In this document: in pieces, positions 59,576-64,000 of the stretch | Numbering within the stretch: the stretch's first letter is position 1 | Layout: every line of letters begins with the position of its first letter | Source: Pontibacter pudoricolor | Lineage (GTDB): Bacteria > Bacteroidota > Bacteroidia > Cytophagales > Hymenobacteraceae | NCBI RefSeq assembly: GCF_010092985.1 | Contig: NZ_CP048106.1 | Coordinates: 992,001-1,056,000 of the forward strand | Length of the DNA: 64,000 bases | Reading direction: 5' to 3' | Notes under the pieces: model-generated | The model's database searches: none | Seen by the model: only the letters and a program-made list of their open reading frames with translations | What the model was told of the DNA's origin: nothing | Translations under genes and position numbers: made by a program

Positions 59576-62179
59576 TTAAATCTCTAGTTTGAGCCCCAGC
59601 GAAAAAGTGGTAGGCTGTGGATATTGCCCGTAGTCTATGCCTCCTGCTACTTCCGGGTCCTGGCCGCTGTATTTGGTCAGCACAAAGGCATTTTGCACCG
59701 TAGCTGTTAAATTCAGGTTTGCCCGGTCTTTCCAGACACTGCCTACCTGATAGCCTACCTGCAGATATTCTAACCTTAAAAAGGAAGCATCCTCCAAATA
59801 ATAACTTGATGTTCTTTGTGTATATTCAAAACCGGTATCATAATAGCTACGGGTTATATTTTCTAAATAATTTGGTCCCCAAACCCAGCCTAATGCACCG
59901 CGCGAAGCGTCTGCCATGTTAAATACCTGGTGGCCGGTAGCAGCCCTTAACAGCAACGAAGCTGAGAACTTTTTGTAGTTTAAATCAGAGTGTAAGCCGA
60001 ACATCCATTTCGGATCTTTCTGACCCATTGCAATTCTGTCAGAAGTATACTTCCCTTCAATTGGCTTTCCGGCTTCATCATACACCTGACCTGACACATT
60101 AAACGAACCAACCGGATTACCCACGTACATCGACAACATTACCTCTCCTTCTGGTCCGTACCTTAAATTTCTAACTTGTTCGTAGAGGCTATTTACCTTT
60201 GTAATGGAATGGCTCATGTTACCACCAACGCTCCATTTAAAGTTATCAGTAGATATAAGGCTATAATTTATAGTTGCTTCTAAGCCTTTTGAACTCAAGG
60301 AGCCACCATTAATATAGTTTCTAAAATCGCCACCAGCAGATGCCTGGTATACATAGTTAAAGAGGTCCTGGGTTTTAGTCTGGAAATAGTTGACATCTCC
60401 GGATAGCCGGTTTTCAAAAATTCGCCAGTTTAGTCCGGTGTTCCACTTGGACGTATTCTCATATTTTGGAGCATTTTTAGAAAACTGGTAGGCGCTTAAA
60501 TCGGGTTTCACATAATGACTATAATTGCCATACAGGCGCAACTCACTTACTTTAGGGAAACCTGCCATAAAGCTTTCTTTTGAAAGATTCCAGGCTGCGC
60601 CAACTCCCCAGGTAACAGTTCCCTTTTCATCTCCTGCAAAAACCGGGTACTTTTCCTGCGTCAGGGCGCCATTCAGGAAATAGCGGTCTTTAACGCTGAT
60701 ACCTGCATCCCCGAAAAATGAAGTAAATTCGGCCTGTTGGTTAGTGAAACTATAACTAATGGTACCCTTATCGCCTTCCGGATCATAGACAACATGGGTG
60801 CGGTGTTCGAATTCAGATTTTCTGGATCGGGCACCGATAGTTAAAGCCACCTTACTCTGTATGAAATTTAAAGGCTGATCCAGCGACAGGAATGCTTCTC
60901 TCTGTTCCCATTTAATAGCTGCGTTATGTGTTTGTAGTCTACCTTTTATACTCGATACAGCTACCATATCTTTAGGCTCAAAAGCAGAGAAATCATTTTC
61001 TTGCTCTCGCAAAGAATAACGGGCGTTAAGGCTTAGCTGCGGAAAAAAGTGGAGCTTATATTGCAGATGCGCCTGGCCCATGAACGAATTGGTCTCATCA
61101 ATACCTCTATATTGCTCCAACAGGCTAAGCGGGTTATAAGGTGCATAAACATCAGCAGTTCCATCTTCATTCAGGTAAGCAAAGTAGTTTCCGTAATTAT
61201 TCTGCTGATAAACGGGTTGTGTCGGGTCAAATGCCCAGGAACTAACTATAGCCTTTTGGTTGGCAACGCGCACATCCTGGTCTACCTTCCGCACATTCAG
61301 GTTCAGGCGCAGATGGTCCTTAAAAAAGCGTGGGTTAAGTGCAAGCGCCAGTGAGGTGCACTTATGCTGAGATGTTTCTAAAATACCGTTTTGGGTTAGG
61401 TAGCCCGCTGATACACGGTAGGGCATAAAGTCAAAGGCAGTTCCGGAAACACCCAGGTTATGGTCGTGGCTAAATGCTTCCCTGTAAATCACATCCTGCC
61501 AATCCGTATTTTCGTCTCCAAGCAACCCAACTTTATTCGGATATTCCTTCTTTACCAAATCCCTTAATTGGTCTATGTCCAGTATCTCCGCTTTCTTTCT
61601 TAGTACAGATACAGCAGCGGTAGTTTTGTAGGTTACCTTAGGTCTAGAATTTGTTTGTCCTCCTTTAGTAGAGATATATAACACCCCGTTTGTAGCACGC
61701 GCACCATAAATAGTATTCGAAGCAGCATCTTTCAGCAGTGTTACAGAGGCAATATCTTCCGGGTTCAGGAAACTGAGTGCTCCCGTATGGCCAAATACAT
61801 ATTTCTCCTCAAACGGAACACCATCTAAAACTATAATCGGAGCGTTGCTACCAAAAACAGTTGCTCCACCATTACGAATAATGAGCTGGCTGCCGCTACC
61901 CGGCTTGCCATTACCCTGCACAACCTGTAACCCTGTAAATTGGCTGGAGATAAATTGTTCCGGTGTGGTTATCAGGCCTTTGTTCAGAGAAGTAGCCGGT
62001 ATGTGTTCCGTTAGCTCAGCTACATCTTTTTTACTGTAAGAAGCTTCTATTATATGCCGTATATTTATACCCTGAACACTATGGACGTGCTTTGTGGAAT
62101 CGCTTTCCTGGGCTATAGTTGGTACTGAAATCAGGAGCAGGCTAAGAATAGCCCCTGCTGTGCGTAAAGTTTGTTTCAA
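59576..62179 (-). CDS. SusC/RagA-type TonB-linked outer-membrane protein (orphan)
   Basis: An 867-residue TonB-dependent receptor. A signal peptide is followed directly by a plug domain (IIVLDGVPFEEKY, NPEDIASVTLLKDAASNTIY, GARATNGVLYISTKGG) and a large barrel ending FSLGLKLEI. The N-terminal carboxypeptidase-like (DUF4480-type) domain of classic SusC proteins is missing, and no SusD gene is adjacent. Substrate is not predictable; polysaccharide or metal-complex uptake is possible. Confidence 0.88.
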   Translation of the reverse strand: MKQTLRTAGAILSLLLISVPTIAQESDSTKHVHSVQGINIRHIIEASYSKKDVAELTEHIPATSLNKGLITTPEQFISSQFTGLQVVQGNGKPGSGSQLIIRNGGATVFGSNAPIIVLDGVPFEEKYVFGHTGALSFLNPEDIASVTLLKDAASNTIYGARATNGVLYISTKGGQTNSRPKVTYKTTAAVSVLRKKAEILDIDQLRDLVKKEYPNKVGLLGDENTDWQDVIYREAFSHDHNLGVSGTAFDFMPYRVSAGYLTQNGILETSQHKCTSLALALNPRFFKDHLRLNLNVRKVDQDVRVANQKAIVSSWAFDPTQPVYQQNNYGNYFAYLNEDGTADVYAPYNPLSLLEQYRGIDETNSFMGQAHLQYKLHFFPQLSLNARYSLREQENDFSAFEPKDMVAVSSIKGRLQTHNAAIKWEQREAFLSLDQPLNFIQSKVALTIGARSRKSEFEHRTHVVYDPEGDKGTISYSFTNQQAEFTSFFGDAGISVKDRYFLNGALTQEKYPVFAGDEKGTVTWGVGAAWNLSKESFMAGFPKVSELRLYGNYSHYVKPDLSAYQFSKNAPKYENTSKWNTGLNWRIFENRLSGDVNYFQTKTQDLFNYVYQASAGGDFRNYINGGSLSSKGLEATINYSLISTDNFKWSVGGNMSHSITKVNSLYEQVRNLRYGPEGEVMLSMYVGNPVGSFNVSGQVYDEAGKPIEGKYTSDRIAMGQKDPKWMFGLHSDLNYKKFSASLLLRAATGHQVFNMADASRGALGWVWGPNYLENITRSYYDTGFEYTQRTSSYYLEDASFLRLEYLQVGYQVGSVWKDRANLNLTATVQNAFVLTKYSGQDPEVAGGIDYGQYPQPTTFSLGLKLEI

Positions 62180-62244
62180 GAGACTTATAGTTTGGTTGAA
62201 TATTGCCTGAAATTAAAAAATATATTCAAATCTATATATACCAA

Positions 62245-62275
62245 AAGAGCGCAAGCTTTTAGGCTAGCGCTCTTC
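62245..62275 (-). terminator. Terminator of the MBL-fold gene
   Basis: AAGAGCGC (62245-62252) pairs with GCGCTCTT (62267-62274), followed on the minus strand by TTTT. A full AACTATAGTT palindrome lies just after at 62282-62291. Confidence 0.65.
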
Positions 62276-62297
62276 TAATCAAACTATAGTTTACAGT

Positions 62298-63092
62298 TTA
62301 GTTCTTCTTTGCTCCTGCGTTGTTTTTCTTTGATGCTTCAGGATACCAGTTTCGCAATCTTACATCAATATTTTTGTCCTTCTCATTCACCATGCGCTTA
62401 AAAGCTGCTACATCGGCCAAACCTTCGGTGCCGCGGTAATGATAGGGATAAATTACTTTTGGTCTGAAGGCCAGCACGCCGCTGGCAGCCTGGTTAATGT
62501 CCATAGTATACGGCAGGTTCATGCTCACAAAGGCCACATCAATATTCTTCAGCGCACGCATTTCGGGGATATCCTCCGTGTCGCCGGAAATGTAGATGCG
62601 CTTGCCTCCCAAAGTTAAAATATAGCCGTTGCCCCTGCCCTTGGGATGTTTGGCATCAGCAGTTTCTGGCAAATTATACATGGGCAGCGCTTCTATGGCA
62701 ATGCCAGCCTGGTTTGTTGTTTCGCCGTTACCAATAACTATAGCCTGTGCTTTATACTTCTCCGGCAACTGGTCGGCTACAGCCTGTGGCACTACAAACG
62801 TAGTTCCTTTCAGCTCCAGGCCATCCAGCGTCTTCACATCCAGGTGGTCGCCATGTATATCGGTGATCAGCACCAGGTCCGGCTTGGGAATGGTTTTATA
62901 GGCTTCGGCACCTCCATACGGATCAACGTAAATGTTCTTTCCGTGCCAACTCAGCACCAGCGAGCCATGTGTAACGGGCTGTACTTTCAACTGCCCCTGA
63001 TCCGTTTTGATCATGTCAGCTTGAGGCTGCTGAGCCTGTAGTTGCACTATAGCCAGTGCAAAAACCAGTGTAAAAAAAGCTTTCAGTTTCAT
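62298..63092 (-). CDS. Secreted MBL-fold metal-dependent hydrolase (UlaG-like)
   Basis: A 264-residue metallo-beta-lactamase-fold protein with a signal peptide (LKAFFTLVFALAIVQLQAQ). LVLITDIHGDHLDVKTLDGL carries the HxDH-type metal ligands, GKRIYISGDTEDIPEMRAL the bridging Asp and PKVIYPYHYRG the last His. This matches the beta-lactamase superfamily 3 (PF13483-like). Substrate unknown; periplasmic location is inferred from the signal. Confidence 0.85.
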   Translation of the reverse strand: MKLKAFFTLVFALAIVQLQAQQPQADMIKTDQGQLKVQPVTHGSLVLSWHGKNIYVDPYGGAEAYKTIPKPDLVLITDIHGDHLDVKTLDGLELKGTTFVVPQAVADQLPEKYKAQAIVIGNGETTNQAGIAIEALPMYNLPETADAKHPKGRGNGYILTLGGKRIYISGDTEDIPEMRALKNIDVAFVSMNLPYTMDINQAASGVLAFRPKVIYPYHYRGTEGLADVAAFKRMVNEKDKNIDVRLRNWYPEASKKNNAGAKKN

Positions 63093-63170
63093 AGTTATCA
63101 GTTTTAAGTGTGTGCAACTATAAAGCGTATAGTTCGCTTTTTTGTTTACGTAACCCGAACAGAAACTCTA

Positions 63171-63965
63171 TTACACGGCCACCGGCGCTTTAATACCCGG
63201 GTGTGGGTTATAGTTAACCAGCTCGAAGTCTTCAAACTTAAAATCGAAGATGTCTTTTACATCCGGATTGATAACCATGGCTGGCAGCTGACGTGGCTCG
63301 CGGGTAAGTTGTAGTTTCGACTGCTCCAGGTGGTTGGTATACAGGTGCGTATCGCCGCCCGTCCAGATAAATTCGCCGGGTTCAAGTCCGGTAACCTGCG
63401 CCATCATTAACACCAGTAAAGCATACGAGGCAATGTTAAAAGGCACACCCAGGAACACATCGGCAGAGCGCTGGTATAGTTGGCAGCTTAGTTTGCCTTC
63501 AGCTACATAAAACTGGTAAAACGCGTGGCAAGGCGGTAGCTTCATGTTCTCAATCTCAGCCACATTCCAGGCGCTGACTATAATCCGGCGAGAGTCGGGG
63601 TTATTTTTTAGTTGGTTTACTACCTGCGTGATCTGATCGATGTGGCGACCATCGGGCGTTGGCCAGCTGCGCCACTGCGAACCATATACCGGTCCCAGGT
63701 TGCCATTTTCATCGGCCCACTCATCCCAGATGCTTACACCATTTTCTTTCAGGTAAGCAATATTGGTTTCACCTTTCAGGAACCACAGTAACTCATGAAT
63801 AATAGACTTGAGATGCACTTTTTTAGTAGTAACCAGCGGAAAACCTTCGGCCAGGTTAAAGCGCATCTGGTAACCAAAGACACTCAGGGTACCCGTTCCG
63901 GTTCTGTCTTCTTTCTTCACCCCGTTATCCAGGATGTGCTGCATCAGGTCTAAATATTGTTTCAT
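63171..63965 (-). CDS. thyA: Thymidylate synthase
   Basis: A 264-residue enzyme that makes dTMP from dUMP with methylenetetrahydrofolate. The catalytic Cys is in [15 protein letters not shown], the phosphate-binding Arg in [20 protein letters not shown], and [12 protein letters not shown] is the nucleotide loop. Full length. The ATG at 63965 is preceded by TACATTTT about 25 bp upstream, a near-consensus -7 element whose -33 part lies beyond the window edge. Confidence 0.97.
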   Translation of the reverse strand: MKQYLDLMQHILDNGVKKEDRTGTGTLSVFGYQMRFNLAEGFPLVTTKKVHLKSIIHELLWFLKGETNIAYLKENGVSIWDEWADENGNLGPVYGSQWRSWPTPDGRHIDQITQVVNQLKNNPDSRRIIVSAWNVAEIENMKLPPCHAFYQFYVAEGKLSCQLYQRSADVFLGVPFNIASYALLVLMMAQVTGLEPGEFIWTGGDTHLYTNHLEQSKLQLTREPRQLPAMVINPDVKDIFDFKFEDFELVNYNPHPGIKAPVAV

Positions 63966-64000
63966 GGGTATGTATTGGCGAAAATGTAGTTAAAAGTTGA

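Overview
This is an ordinary chromosomal segment of a Bacteroidota bacterium, most likely a member of Cytophagales (Hymenobacteraceae/Pontibacter-like; inferred from gene content and style, not proven). The supporting signs are a SusC-like TonB-linked protein, -7 promoter elements of the TAnnTTTG type, almost no Shine-Dalgarno sequences, a fused 2-oxoacid dehydrogenase E1, a fusion-type BamA/TamA lipoprotein, an NOP2/Sun methyltransferase and DUF349/DUF1015/YqgE proteins with the lengths seen in that group.

Layout. 1-11.1 kb: msrA, a small four-helix membrane protein, a Gfo/Idh/MocA oxidoreductase, a zinc-ribbon protein, a TPR protein downstream of gyrA, a small lipoprotein, an SDR enzyme, a secreted protein of unknown function, a YdjM-like membrane protein and a GNAT-like protein. 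11.2-11.4 kb: two identical tRNA-Thr(UGU) genes, each with its own terminator. 11.5-20.9 kb: DUF349 protein, YqgE, pdxH, DUF1015 protein overlapping maf, an RlmI-type methyltransferase, a frameshifted RsmF-like methyltransferase and a NUDIX hydrolase. 21-28.2 kb: small accessory-looking genes (barrel-like protein, VOC, YfiT/DinB, HEAT), then an sdaAB-tolC-hlyD-gpsA run. 28.5-36.3 kb: tryptophan 2,3-dioxygenase family gene, FAD oxidoreductase, CoA-binding protein, SDR, and the ybbP/ybbA-like ABC genes divergent from a tesA-like SGNH esterase (the same neighbourhood as in E. coli). 37.6-40.3 kb: an ECF sigma factor, a membrane anti-sigma-like protein and an outer-membrane protein, preceded by an ECF-type promoter. 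40.4-64 kb: TrmH methyltransferase, BamA/TamA lipoprotein, fused E1, hemF-PAP2, ribE, pcm-thioesterase-unknown, TlpA, gatB, alaS, MerR-dprA, TPR lipoprotein, pabC-like, an orphan SusC-like receptor, an MBL-fold hydrolase and thyA.

I do not see a phage, CRISPR array, toxin-antitoxin set or an obvious new multigene system. What stands out is in the non-gene layer. The palindrome AACTATAGTT and its eight-base half form (AACTATAG/CTATAGTT) occur dozens of times in genes and between genes, like the HIP1 palindrome of cyanobacteria. Several dispersed intergenic hairpin families recur. An attC-like palindrome lies next to a HEAT-repeat gene, with a weaker inverted partner on its other side. A relic of the maf 3' end lies about 370 bp downstream of maf.

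Two conserved genes, gyrA and the RsmF-like methyltransferase, are each broken by one missing base in a G/C homopolymer. Because gyrA is essential, at least that break, and probably both, are sequencing or assembly errors rather than biology.
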